Positions 8,424 to 17,900 of a stretch of DNA of 64,000 bases are shown here, in pieces. Position numbers and translations under genes: made by a program. The DNA is from Mucilaginibacter geliditolerans (GTDB taxonomy: Bacteria > Bacteroidota > Bacteroidia > Sphingobacteriales > Sphingobacteriaceae). Location of the stretch: assembly GCF_014200495.1 (NCBI RefSeq), contig NZ_JACHBY010000001.1:1364001-1428000 (forward strand), read 5' to 3'. Under the pieces are notes generated by a model. The model saw nothing but the letters and a program-made list of their open reading frames with translations, did not search any database and was not told where the DNA came from. Position 1 is the first letter of the stretch. Each line of letters starts with the position of its first letter.

Positions 8424-9413
8424 TTAATTTTCAGGTATGGCTATTTCCAGCAGGTTTATTTTGCCTTTCGGCGAACAATTAAGCACACCCAGCACAGCCG
8501 GAATGAGCATTACATCGCCTTTAGTAATTGGATAATCGGTCCCATCATAATGCACAGCACCTTCCCCATCTACGCATACCAATATGCGCGGTACATCTTC
8601 GGCACCTACTGAAAACTGATCTTCAGTTTGGATGCGCCATAAAATAAAATGTTCGTTATTAAATAACTGCTCACGCAGTATGGGGAGGGCCGATTCAATT
8701 TTTGGTTTTACCGGCCCAACATTGGTGATATTAAAATCGATACAGGCAATTGCTTTATCTACATCCAGCTGACGGGGTTTGCCTGTTTTGGCATCAACCC
8801 TGTCCCAATCATATAAACGGTAAGTAGTATCGCTGTTTTCCTGTACCTCAAATACTACAACATCGGCCAAAGTGTGTACAGTGCCCGAATGGATAAACAC
8901 AGCATCGCCATCTTTTGGTGTAAAATTGTGGATATAATCGGCAACTTTATGTTCTGTAAGCGCTTTCCGTAAGATATCTGCATTAGTACCTGGTTTTAAG
9001 CCGGAATAGATGAGTGCTTTTTCGCCTGTTTCCAATACTACCCATGCTTCCGTTTTGCCGGTATCACCGGGCGGTATATATTCCTTTTGATCGTCGGATG
9101 GATGTACCTGTACCGATAGTACTTCCTTACAATCCAAAAACTTCAGCAATAAAGGAAAACGATCAAATGTTGAAGCAAATTTACCCATGATGTTCTCGGG
9201 GTATTGCGCAAACAATTGCGTTAGCGTATAGCCCTGGTATAAACCATTGGTAACTACGCTGGCATGGTCGTCCCTGTCGCTTAATATCCAGGCCTCGCCT
9301 ACCGGGCCTTCTGGCAATGGTTCTTTAAGCAAACCGGCCAGTCGCCTGCCGCCCCATAACCTATATTGGTATATTGGCTTAAATAGTAAGGGATGTAATG
9401 TTATCTCGTTCAT
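8424..9413 (-). CDS. manA: Class I mannose-6-phosphate isomerase
   Basis: A 329-residue cytoplasmic cupin enzyme interconverting mannose-6-phosphate and fructose-6-phosphate. The N-terminal LFKPIYQYRLWGG is typical of the short bacterial type I enzymes, and the zinc ligands are visible in QVHP (Q102, H104), KTEAW (E122) and HSGTVHTL (H180). The length fits the short (Bacillus/Bacteroidota) form rather than the ~390-residue E. coli form. It is the first gene of the operon with the HAD protein and GH130, so it likely channels mannose released by phosphorolysis into glycolysis. ATG start at 9413. Confidence 0.93.
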   Translation of the reverse strand: MNEITLHPLLFKPIYQYRLWGGRRLAGLLKEPLPEGPVGEAWILSDRDDHASVVTNGLYQGYTLTQLFAQYPENIMGKFASTFDRFPLLLKFLDCKEVLSVQVHPSDDQKEYIPPGDTGKTEAWVVLETGEKALIYSGLKPGTNADILRKALTEHKVADYIHNFTPKDGDAVFIHSGTVHTLADVVVFEVQENSDTTYRLYDWDRVDAKTGKPRQLDVDKAIACIDFNITNVGPVKPKIESALPILREQLFNNEHFILWRIQTEDQFSVGAEDVPRILVCVDGEGAVHYDGTDYPITKGDVMLIPAVLGVLNCSPKGKINLLEIAIPEN

Positions 9414-9601
9414 GGTTATAATAATTTGCAGCTATTTGTAGTTATATGTTGCAGCATGTTTACCCATAACACGCATCATACAATTATGTTGATTTGTTTT
9501 AATAATAATACATTCAAATTGCTTTAAAAGGCGATTAAACCTTTTACAATTTGCATTGTCTATTATACATCGGCACGTTAATTGCCTTATTGTTATAGAT
9601 T

Positions 9602-10675
9602 ATGAAAAGGTTAAATAGAAATATCATTGTTTTAGGCTTAAGCGGACTGTTATGTCTGTTTTTAGCAGTTCCCGCCAGTGCACAGCACGGACATGGCGGT
9701 GGTGGTGGCGGCGGTCATTCTGGCGGCGGCGGTGGCGGTGGTCATTTTAGCGGTGGCGGCGGCACTCACTTTAGTGGCGGCGGCGGCGGTCGGGCAACCT
9801 ATTCAGGTGGCGGCAGAGCGGCCTATTCTGGCGGTAATCGTGCTTATGCAGGCCGTGGAAATTATGCAGGCGGTAACCGTGCATACGCGGGCAGAGTTGG
9901 CTATGCCGGAAGAGACGGTGTAACAGCCTATAGAGGGGGAGCATATAGAGGCGGCTATTATGGTCGTGGTGGTTACCGTGGGGGCTATTATGGTCGTGGT
10001 GGATACGGGTATCATGGATACGGCTATCGCGGCAGGTTTGGTTATGGTGGCTATTACTACCATGGCGGCTTTTATGGCAGCATATATGGCCCGCGCATTG
10101 GTTTTAGCATAGGATTTTTACCTTACGGATACTATCCATTCTGGTGGGGAGATTACCAATACTATTACAGCAATGGTTTTTACTACCAATATAATAACGA
10201 CCAGTATACTGTAGTTGAACCACCGGTAGGCGCAGAGATAAATACTTTACCATCAAAAGCACAATCAATTGTAATTAACGGGCAGCAGTATTATGAAGCT
10301 GATGGCGTTTATTATGTAGCTATTACTAAAGATGACGGCTCATTAGCTTACGAAATTGCCGGTAAAGACGGCGAACTGAATACCGATGGACAGCAAGGTG
10401 TTGGGCAGGACAACGATAGTGGCACCCCTCCTCCACCAGCTAATGGAAATTATGACCAGGGAAGCAGTGCTGCTCCAGCCCCAACAGGCATTAGCAGGGC
10501 GAATGTTCAAATAGGTGATCTTGTACCAAAATTACCACCTGATTCAAGAGGTGTTACTGTTAACGGCACACGCATGTTTGTAACACCTGATGACATTTAT
10601 TACCAGGAAACCCGTGATAACAACAACCACAAAGCATATAAAGTAGTTGGCCTACCATCCGATGGGCCTCAATAA
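9602..10675 (+). CDS. Secreted Gly/Tyr-rich DUF6515-like protein
   Basis: A 357-residue exported protein with a cleavable signal ending near PASAQ. Residues 29-75 are Gly/His/Ser-rich and 75-155 are Gly/Tyr/Arg-rich (repeats of YYGRGGYRGG). A short hydrophobic aromatic segment follows (about 162-182, FLPYGYYPFWWG), then a low-complexity linker and a C-terminal part with two copies of a ~35-residue module, each having V-x-V/I-NG, then D-x-(I/V)-YY and ending Y-x-(V/I)-G/A-G (about 228-262 and 315-350). The module layout matches DUF6515 proteins of Bacteroidota. Function is unknown; a cell-surface or matrix structural role is only a guess. It is monocistronic and ends at a strong terminator. 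Confidence 0.8.
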   Translation: MKRLNRNIIVLGLSGLLCLFLAVPASAQHGHGGGGGGGHSGGGGGGGHFSGGGGTHFSGGGGGRATYSGGGRAAYSGGNRAYAGRGNYAGGNRAYAGRVGYAGRDGVTAYRGGAYRGGYYGRGGYRGGYYGRGGYGYHGYGYRGRFGYGGYYYHGGFYGSIYGPRIGFSIGFLPYGYYPFWWGDYQYYYSNGFYYQYNNDQYTVVEPPVGAEINTLPSKAQSIVINGQQYYEADGVYYVAITKDDGSLAYEIAGKDGELNTDGQQGVGQDNDSGTPPPPANGNYDQGSSAAPAPTGISRANVQIGDLVPKLPPDSRGVTVNGTRMFVTPDDIYYQETRDNNNHKAYKVVGLPSDGPQ

Positions 10676-10692
10676 TATCAGCTTAATCAGCT

Positions 10693-10735
10693 AACAAAAA
10701 AGGGTAAGATTTAAAAAATCTTACCCTTTTTTGTT
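10693..10735. terminator. Strong bidirectional intrinsic terminator
   Basis: A perfect 19-bp stem (10693-10711 with 10717-10735) and 5-base loop. The stem base has A-runs and T-runs on both sides, so it gives a U-tract in either direction. It sits between the convergent DUF6515-like and TlpA-like genes and can serve both. Confidence 0.9.
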
Positions 10736-10749
10736 GAACAATATTCGGT

Positions 10750-12639
10750 TTACATTTTTGCCATATCTATCATACTGCTTACTGTGCTTACCACGGCATC
10801 GTCCGAGCCATCATAGCCCACATGTTTAAAGCGGATATTGCCGTTACCATCAATAATGAACTTGGTAGGTATGCCATCAACCTTAAACTGGCTTATAACC
10901 TTCGCCTGCTGGCCTGATTGGTCTTTTTCATCAACCAGTACATTAAATGTATACTTATTATCGCCTATAAACTTTTTAACCTTTGGCAGGTAATCGTCGC
11001 CATTTTCCCAGGCATCAATGAACAGGAATTTTACGTTAGGATCGTTCTTATATTTATTTACAGCTATCTGCATTCCGGGCATCGAGGCTTTGCATGGGCC
11101 GCACCAGGTTGCCCAAAAATCGACTATTACAGTTTTTCCTTTCAGGCTGGCTAATGACACAGTGTTACCATCCAGGTCTTTTAAAGTAAAGGCAGGTGCG
11201 GGTATATTAATCATTTCTTTAGCCAATGCCTCCTTAGCCTTTTGGTTTGATACTTCATTTAACTGTGCCATATACGCATCAAAGCCTTTGTCACTGCCAT
11301 TTTTATGCAGATAGCATTTTTTCAACACATCGTTAAGGCCTTTGGTTGCTTTTCCATCTTTAATAGTAGCTTCAATAATTGATGTCGCTTTACCGTAGTC
11401 ACCGGTAGCCATCAACAATAGCGCATAGTGTTCAGTTATATCAGCATCGAGCTGATTCCTTTCCCAAACTGGAGCTTCCAGTTTTAAAGCTTCAGCATAG
11501 TTTTTACCCTCTTTATATAATATAAATGTATAGGTATCGGTATAAGAATCAAGACTTTCCTTGTTGCGCGCTTTCAGTTCGTCTGCTGTTAAAAAGCTTT
11601 TTGAGACGGGATGATTGATCCGCGCGGTTATGGAATCAATTGTTTCCTTTGATAATTCTTCGGCCTCAGGTAAATGCTTACCGGCTACAGCCCACTCATA
11701 TGCCACAGAATTGAAACTACCATCTAAATCGGTAGTATTAATTATCTCTTTTTTGTATTGGCGATATTTTTCAAGGTTTTCCGCTTTTAAATATCCTAAT
11801 GTTAGAAAAACTCCCATATACTGCGTTACAGATTTAATGGCATGGCTGTCTTTACTATACAATTGATATATGGAATCTCTTTTAGCCAGGTTGGTTGTTG
11901 CAAAAAACTCATTTTCCAAAGCATACCTGGCAATATTGTCATTTGGATATTTCAATTTGCCTATAGCAGTAAGAGAATCTGCTGCTTTGGTTTTGTGCTC
12001 TGCTCCCAATAAAGTAATTGCAAAAAAAATACTACCTTCAGTACCTGATTTTTCCAATGAATCTATGGCCTTATTAACCAGCGCGCGTTTTGCAGGGTCA
12101 GATGATCTGGCCATTAAAGCATAATTTGGCATTTTAGGCGATTTTCCATTTAACTGCAGCTCAGTTTCTTTTTGATAATCGGCCGTGGCCTCTGCCATAT
12201 CCGGGGTAACATCCAGCTGTTTTCCCATCTGGTAAACGTAGGCTTTTGCATTATAAGCGCCCTTAATTGGTTTCTGATCTTTATAAATAACATATACATA
12301 GCCCTTGCCTTTATTGTTATCTATAACCGTATCACGCAGCACTTTTACCACAAATGCCTTTGCCGAATCATTTATAGTTACTTCGCCCTGCCATAATTCT
12401 CCATTTTGCTTCAAGGCGATCTCATCAACCGGAAAGTTTTTATTATCGATATAATACACCCTGGCTTTAAGCGAATCTTTACCGTTTAAAGAGGTACCTG
12501 CGGGATTATAGGTAATAGTTAATTTTTTACCAGCTTGGGGATACTGGGTTGATAAGGTAAGTGGTGTTTTATCCTGCGCATTACCGGCATGAGCAAGTAG
12601 TAAGGCGGGTAAAAGAGCTAGCAGCTTTATGGTTTTCAT
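10750..12639 (-). CDS. TlpA-like thioredoxin-domain protein, exported
   Basis: A 629-residue periplasmic protein. A signal peptide (ending about AGNAQ) leads into an N-terminal beta-rich region, then a helical section of about 300 residues resembling tetratricopeptide-type repeats, and a C-terminal AhpC/TSA-Redoxin-like thioredoxin domain from about residue 475. The active site WCGPC is at 512-516 and the cis-proline is P591 in GIPTKF. TlpA-like proteins reduce disulfides in the periplasm, for instance during cytochrome c maturation; the large helical N-terminus is a Bacteroidota elaboration. Monocistronic as far as seen, ending at the shared terminator. Confidence 0.9.
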   Translation of the reverse strand: MKTIKLLALLPALLLAHAGNAQDKTPLTLSTQYPQAGKKLTITYNPAGTSLNGKDSLKARVYYIDNKNFPVDEIALKQNGELWQGEVTINDSAKAFVVKVLRDTVIDNNKGKGYVYVIYKDQKPIKGAYNAKAYVYQMGKQLDVTPDMAEATADYQKETELQLNGKSPKMPNYALMARSSDPAKRALVNKAIDSLEKSGTEGSIFFAITLLGAEHKTKAADSLTAIGKLKYPNDNIARYALENEFFATTNLAKRDSIYQLYSKDSHAIKSVTQYMGVFLTLGYLKAENLEKYRQYKKEIINTTDLDGSFNSVAYEWAVAGKHLPEAEELSKETIDSITARINHPVSKSFLTADELKARNKESLDSYTDTYTFILYKEGKNYAEALKLEAPVWERNQLDADITEHYALLLMATGDYGKATSIIEATIKDGKATKGLNDVLKKCYLHKNGSDKGFDAYMAQLNEVSNQKAKEALAKEMINIPAPAFTLKDLDGNTVSLASLKGKTVIVDFWATWCGPCKASMPGMQIAVNKYKNDPNVKFLFIDAWENGDDYLPKVKKFIGDNKYTFNVLVDEKDQSGQQAKVISQFKVDGIPTKFIIDGNGNIRFKHVGYDGSDDAVVSTVSSMIDMAKM

Positions 12640-12726
12640 ATATTTAAGGTTAGAACTTAAATATAGAAGTTATACCTGAGTATATTTTGGAATAACAAAA
12701 TATTTACACTCAAATTAAAAGGCAAT

Positions 12727-12763
12727 AAAAAAGGGACAGCCCTCTTGTAGCAATCCCCTCTTT
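12727..12763 (-). terminator. Probable weak intrinsic terminator after the miniprotein ORF
   Basis: Read on the minus strand, AAAGAGGGGA (12763-12754) can pair with TCCCTTTTTT (12736-12727), using two G-U pairs, and a smaller AGGG/CCCT hairpin nests beside it. The stem runs into a T-tract. It lies 24 bases downstream of the stop of the 27-residue ORF, which supports that ORF being a separate transcript. Confidence 0.45.
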
Positions 12764-12786
12764 ATAATTAACTGAACTTTTATTAC

Positions 12787-12870
12787 TTAGTTCTTTACGC
12801 TTTTTTTAGCTGGAACTAAAGGTAAAATAATAACAGCTAATAAAATGGCAACTTCTAATACTACTAACAT
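12787..12870 (-). CDS. Candidate 27-residue membrane miniprotein
   Basis: ATG at 12870 to TAA at 12787 gives 27 residues: a glutamate at position 6 within an otherwise hydrophobic helix (residues 2-20, rich in L, V, I and A), then a short basic tail PAKKSVKN. The arrangement is that of a single-pass membrane peptide with a positive-inside C-terminus. The leader is A/T-rich like those of the neighbouring genes, and a hairpin with a T-run follows the stop. It is 148 bases upstream of the TlpA gene on the same strand. No family is recognised; chance cannot be excluded at this length. Confidence 0.4.
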   Translation of the reverse strand: MLVVLEVAILLAVIILPLVPAKKSVKN

Positions 12871-13591
12871 GACTTTAATTTTTAATTTTTTAATAAATAT
12901 GATTTAATATCTCTTTTAGAAAAAATATTACTCTTCCAGTTATACCTTGTTTCAGGTTTAGGATGTAAGAACAATCTTTAATTTTCCTGATGTGGTATTG
13001 TCTAATTCTATGCCACTGTGAAATATTTTTTTTCCGGGTGAGATAGCGAAAAAACAGAATTTATTAAATTTTATAATTCACCTGAAAAAATGGGATTTAA
13101 TGAAAAAATATCGCCGATTTTGGATTTGGAGGTCGAAAAAACGACTCAAAAAAAAATATTTTGCCATTTTAGCACCAAAAAGAAATTTTCAGACGCCAAA
13201 AGTTGAATTTGAATCAATTTTATCAACTTAAAAAAAGAATTAAGATTTTTGTTTTTTCGCTACAGCACATGACCTTTAAAATATCGGAGCATTTTGCAAA
13301 ACATGATCTGTAAAATACAGGCTACTGCGTTATTTGAAATAAATATTACACGAAAAGAAATATTTGTCACTTTGTCAGTAAACATGACACAGATTCAATA
13401 ACTGACAAAATGACCAAAAAAACATCTGCCAAAATCTGCCAAAACCCCGCTAAAAACCTTAAACAGAATAATATTAGGCAGCAATGCCAAAAATCAGCCT
13501 GTGCCAAATTGCAATTTCAGCATTAAAGGGGCTTAAATATTGCAATTGTTGTATAAATAAGCGAACATTAAGAATTTGGCCTGTGTGAGTA
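12871..13591. other. A/T-rich intergenic stretch without a gene
   Basis: About 720 bases with no convincing ORF on either strand. It lies downstream of the GAF kinase gene and upstream of the miniprotein and TlpA gene. It contains an imperfect direct repeat (13268-13283 and 13302-13317, CATGAYCTKTAAAATA-like) and, near 13422-13445, a tandem CTGCCAAAA word. These may be regulatory, but nothing definite is seen. Confidence 0.5.
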
Positions 13592-14776
13592 TTAATTAAC
13601 CGGCATAATTAAGATAAAACAAGTTTCATAATTGGTTGATGTTACTGAAAGTTTGCCTTTGTGTTCAACAGCTATTTGAGAAGCAATGTATAAGCCAAGG
13701 CCCAGGCCTTGCTGCCCGCGTTTAACCTCGCCACGCGAATAAGGTTGGAACAGGCGTGCCATTGCCGATGCCGGAATTTTAGTACCCTGGTTTGTTACAG
13801 ATAAAGTAAATTCGCCATCAGCGCTCGTGGCCTTTACCCTAACAGGTGCATCGGGTTTGCCATGGGTAAAAGCGTTACTTAAAATATTGGAAAAGAGCTG
13901 GGCAATACGCTTGCCATCGCAATTTACCGGTTCGCCAAATTCAAACTCAGCCTTAACTATACGATCAGGGTATATGATCTGCAATTCTGAAATTACATGG
14001 CTCAAAATATCAGCCATAGGCTCATTGACATTGCGGTTTAGGTTTATACCGCCACCAAGCCTGCCGCTGGCAAAATCCATGATATTCTCAATCAATCCCT
14101 TTATGCGGTATGAACTATCTTTAATAATATTAGCCACTCGGGTAGTGCGCTCATCCAAGGGCATCCTGAGCAGCAACTGCGCACTGTTTAGTATTGCCCC
14201 GGCAGGGTTACGCAAATCGTGGCCTAATATGGCAATGAATTGTTCGCGCAATTCGGATGTTCTTTGCTCTTCTTCCAGTTTTTGCTTTGCGAAGCTTAAT
14301 TGTTCAATAGAATTTAAATGAAAGGAGATCAGATCAGCAAAAAGGTTGAACATGCCAATCGTTTCGGGGTTGTTCAGTTTTGCAGGTTTTGGGTCAATAG
14401 CGCATAAAGTGCCAAAGAAAGAGCCATCCCTTCGAATGATAGGCACTGATATATAGCTTTGAAAGCCATACATGGCAGGTGTATGGTGATGGCGAAAAGC
14501 CGCATCATTATCAACATGATCAATAATAACCGCCTGGCCGCTTTGCCTTATTTCGTGGCAAATGGTGGTTTCCAGCTTTAGTTCATCGCCGGGACCAAGG
14601 CCGAACAGGATTTCATCGCGTACGCTGCAGGTGATCCATTTTTCATCAGTAACCCGTGCAATAGCGGCAAAGCCCATGCCTGTAGTGCGGCAAATAACTT
14701 CCAATAAATTAGGCACAATAGGAATGCTCATTACAGCTTCCACATCTGCGTTATAATCTGCCTGAATACCTGCCAC
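13592..14776 (-). CDS. GAF-domain sensor histidine kinase
   Basis: A 394-residue cytoplasmic kinase. A GAF domain covers about residues 20-155, followed by a short coiled linker, a HisKA domain with the phospho-acceptor H186 in ILGHDLRNP, and a HATPase_c domain (SNILSNAFTHG, GLGLGLYIAS). The GAF sequence (CHEIRQSGQ, SYISVPI, FGTLCAID) resembles bilin-independent GAF modules in oxygen/redox or general stress kinases; no cysteine for chromophore attachment is evident. No membrane segment and no linked response regulator. It may act with the large CheB-CheR kinase next to it. The start is GTG; an ATG at codon 16 would cut into the GAF domain. Confidence 0.9.
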   Translation of the reverse strand: MAGIQADYNADVEAVMSIPIVPNLLEVICRTTGMGFAAIARVTDEKWITCSVRDEILFGLGPGDELKLETTICHEIRQSGQAVIIDHVDNDAAFRHHHTPAMYGFQSYISVPIIRRDGSFFGTLCAIDPKPAKLNNPETIGMFNLFADLISFHLNSIEQLSFAKQKLEEEQRTSELREQFIAILGHDLRNPAGAILNSAQLLLRMPLDERTTRVANIIKDSSYRIKGLIENIMDFASGRLGGGINLNRNVNEPMADILSHVISELQIIYPDRIVKAEFEFGEPVNCDGKRIAQLFSNILSNAFTHGKPDAPVRVKATSADGEFTLSVTNQGTKIPASAMARLFQPYSRGEVKRGQQGLGLGLYIASQIAVEHKGKLSVTSTNYETCFILIMPVN

Positions 14777-14950
14777 TCTTGTGATTTGCTTAAATTGATA
14801 TTAAATATACCAAATACACCTATTCAGCCTTTATGGTTTAAAATCCTTTGTAAAAATAGTATTATAATCCATATTTAATTAATCTGAATGATAATTTATA
14901 AATTAGAAATAAACTAAAGCATTTTGTAATCTTTCAAAGATGCCAGTTAA

Positions 14951-17900
14951 TTATACAGGTATAACAAACCAAAATGTAGAACCTTTGCCCACTTCGCTTT
15001 CGATGTTTATCCGGCTCTGGTGCTGTCTGATGATCTCAGATGATATATACAATCCCAATCCTAAACCGGCATAACGTTGTGAATTTTCATCAACCCTGTA
15101 AAAGCGGTCAAATATGAGTGATACATTATCAACAGGAATACCGATACCAAAATCGGTAATTGCTATTTTTACCCCCCCATCTACTTTTTCCACATGGATG
15201 ATTACCTTATCGCCTCCCGGTGAATATTTAATGGCATTGGCTACCAGGTTTATGATCACCTGTTCCAGTCTATTTCTATCAGCATGCAAAATTATACCTT
15301 TTTCACCCTTAATAATTATCCTGTGTTCCTGTGAGCTGCTCTGCAATTCATCGGCACATTCCGCAATTAATTCATCCAGTAAAAGATCTGCCTTTCTAAG
15401 CATTAGTTTGCCTGATTGTATTTTAGTAACATCAAGCAGATCTTTTATTAATTCGGTAAGCTTATCAACCTGCTTAATGGCTTTTTGAATAAATGAATCA
15501 ACTGTTTTTATGTCACCTCCCCTAAGAGCGGCACGTTCAATTATTTGCAATGCCCCTTTAAGGCTTGTTATAGGTGTTTTTAATTCATGGCTGGCTATAC
15601 TGATAAATTCGTCCTTCTTTCGTAATAATTCAACTGTCGCCTCATCAGTTAATTTTTGAACAGTGACATCCAATAATGTACCTATGAAACGTATGGCCAC
15701 ACCTTGCTCATTAAAATAAGCCCTTCCTTTTGCTTTCAGCCATTTAGTTTTGTTATCAATAGGCCGTGTTTTATATTCTATATCAAAATCTCCTGAGCTA
15801 TTATTAAGCAATGTTTCCTTTATCCGTTCTTCCAGGTGAGCACAATCATCCGGATGGGCCATTTCAATAAAAGAAGAAAGATTTATTGGAGCCGTTGCAG
15901 GCAATCCAAATATTTCCCTGCAACGTTTATCGCCTATAAATTCCTTTGTTTGCGGGTTATAATCCCAGGTACCCAAACCGGCGGAATCAACTGCGGCTTT
16001 TAATCTATCCTTACTTTCAGCTAATAAACGCCCCGCCTCGGCCAGGCCCTGCTCTACCTTACGTTTATCGGTTATGTCTTCTATTGCGAGTAATATCAAC
16101 TGCTCACCATTTATATTATCAATTTGCCGGGCATTAAGACACATGATCTTTTTGCCGATATGCGGAAACACGTGAGTAACTTCAAAATCTTCTGATCTTT
16201 GCTTTTCCGGCAGAACTTTTTCTAACAGCTCCCGTAACTTAGGAATATCCCATTGATGGTTTCCTAAATCATATATATGTAATCCTTCGGTTTCCTTTTC
16301 TGTAGTTTTAAATTTATTATAAAAACCGCCTGTGGCCCGTTTTATACGCAGGTCTTTATCAAGTATAAGCAATGGGTCGCGAATGGTATTAACAATCCCC
16401 TCGGTATACAAGCGGGCGTCATTCAGCTGATCATTCCTGCTTAATAATTCCTTATTCACGATCATGATCTCTTCATTAGTGCTTTGCAGCTCCTCTTTAG
16501 ATGTTTCCAGTTCTTCGTTAAGGCTTTGCAATTCTTCACTGCCTGATAATAGTTCCTCATTAGCGCTTTGCAGCTCCTCATTGGCAGTTTCCTGCTCTTC
16601 GGTAATAGCGCGCATATCAGCACGCGCCTGTATCAACTCTTTTTCCAATTGATCAATACGCAACTCGTTTTCATTATACACCACATTTTCAGGAGGGTAT
16701 ATGTAATCGACCGGCGTTTGCTGAATACCTGTTGACGAGGCATTTTGAAAAACTATAAGATAGTAAGGCTCCGGCGTATCCCTTAACGGAGCCGCTTGTA
16801 TATTTACATAGTGCTGCAAACCGTTCAGCTTAAAAAATACTGCAAATTTGCGGGCAGCCTGGTTTGTTTTTTTTGCCAGATGCAGAATATTGCGCAGCTC
16901 AAACGCCAGCCCTTCGCGGGCCATTTTTATCACATTGTATGATGGCCGGCCCGTTGGGGGCACAAGCCATGTTTCTGTTGAGCCCCTGAACTGAACGATA
17001 TCAAATTTTTCATTTACCAATACACCCGGCGGCATAAAATTGGCCAGCATTGCCTCATCGGCAATTTTAAAAACATCCTTATTGGTACTTTCTTTTTGTA
17101 CCCCTTTATCAATCTCCCGGAAAGATAGCTCTCTCCCGGTAGAAGCTACACTCATGAAACGGCCGACAGGGCCTTTTCTACGGTATATTTTTTCAACGCT
17201 GTTATAACTGGCAAACAAGTCTGTACTGTGGCCAACGGTTTCAGACTTGCCCAGCATCAGGTAACCTTCTTCATTAAGTGAATAATGGAAAGTAGTTAGC
17301 GCCCTTTTTTGTAACACCGGTTCAAGATATATCATCACATTGCGGCAGCTCACCAGGTCTATCTTTGAGAACGGTGGATCTTTAAGCAGGTTATGCTGGG
17401 CAAATACACACATATCGCGTACGGCTTTACTCACCTGGTAATTACCATCAACCTTAACAAAAAACTGCTGTAGCCGCGATGAAGAAACATCAATCAGCTC
17501 TGTAGGCCGGTAAATCCCTGTACGTGCCTTAGCAATAGCTATTTCTGAAATATCAGTAGCGAAGATCTGGATCTTCATGGCGGTGGCTTTATCGCCAAGT
17601 TCCTCCTGTAAACATATGGCTATGGAATAAGCTTCCTCGCCAGTGGCACAGCCCGCAACCCAGATCCTCAGCGGTTCATTAATACTTTTTTTATTAACCA
17701 ATGCCGGCAACAACGTGCTACATAGGATTTCGAAGCTTTGCGTATCACGAAAAAAGTTGGTGACCGAGATCAGCATATCGTTATACAAAGTATCCTGTTC
17801 AGCCTTATTTTCGCGTAGAAGTGCCAGATAATCATTTGGTTTTTCGGCCTTGCTAAGCGCCATGCGGCGGATGATACGTCGTTTTAACGTACTTTGTTTA

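Noticed and set aside
9678..10063. Alternate-frame ORFs within the Gly-rich gene
   Set aside because: They come from the GC-rich repeat and give Ala/Val or Thr/Ile-rich low-complexity translations.
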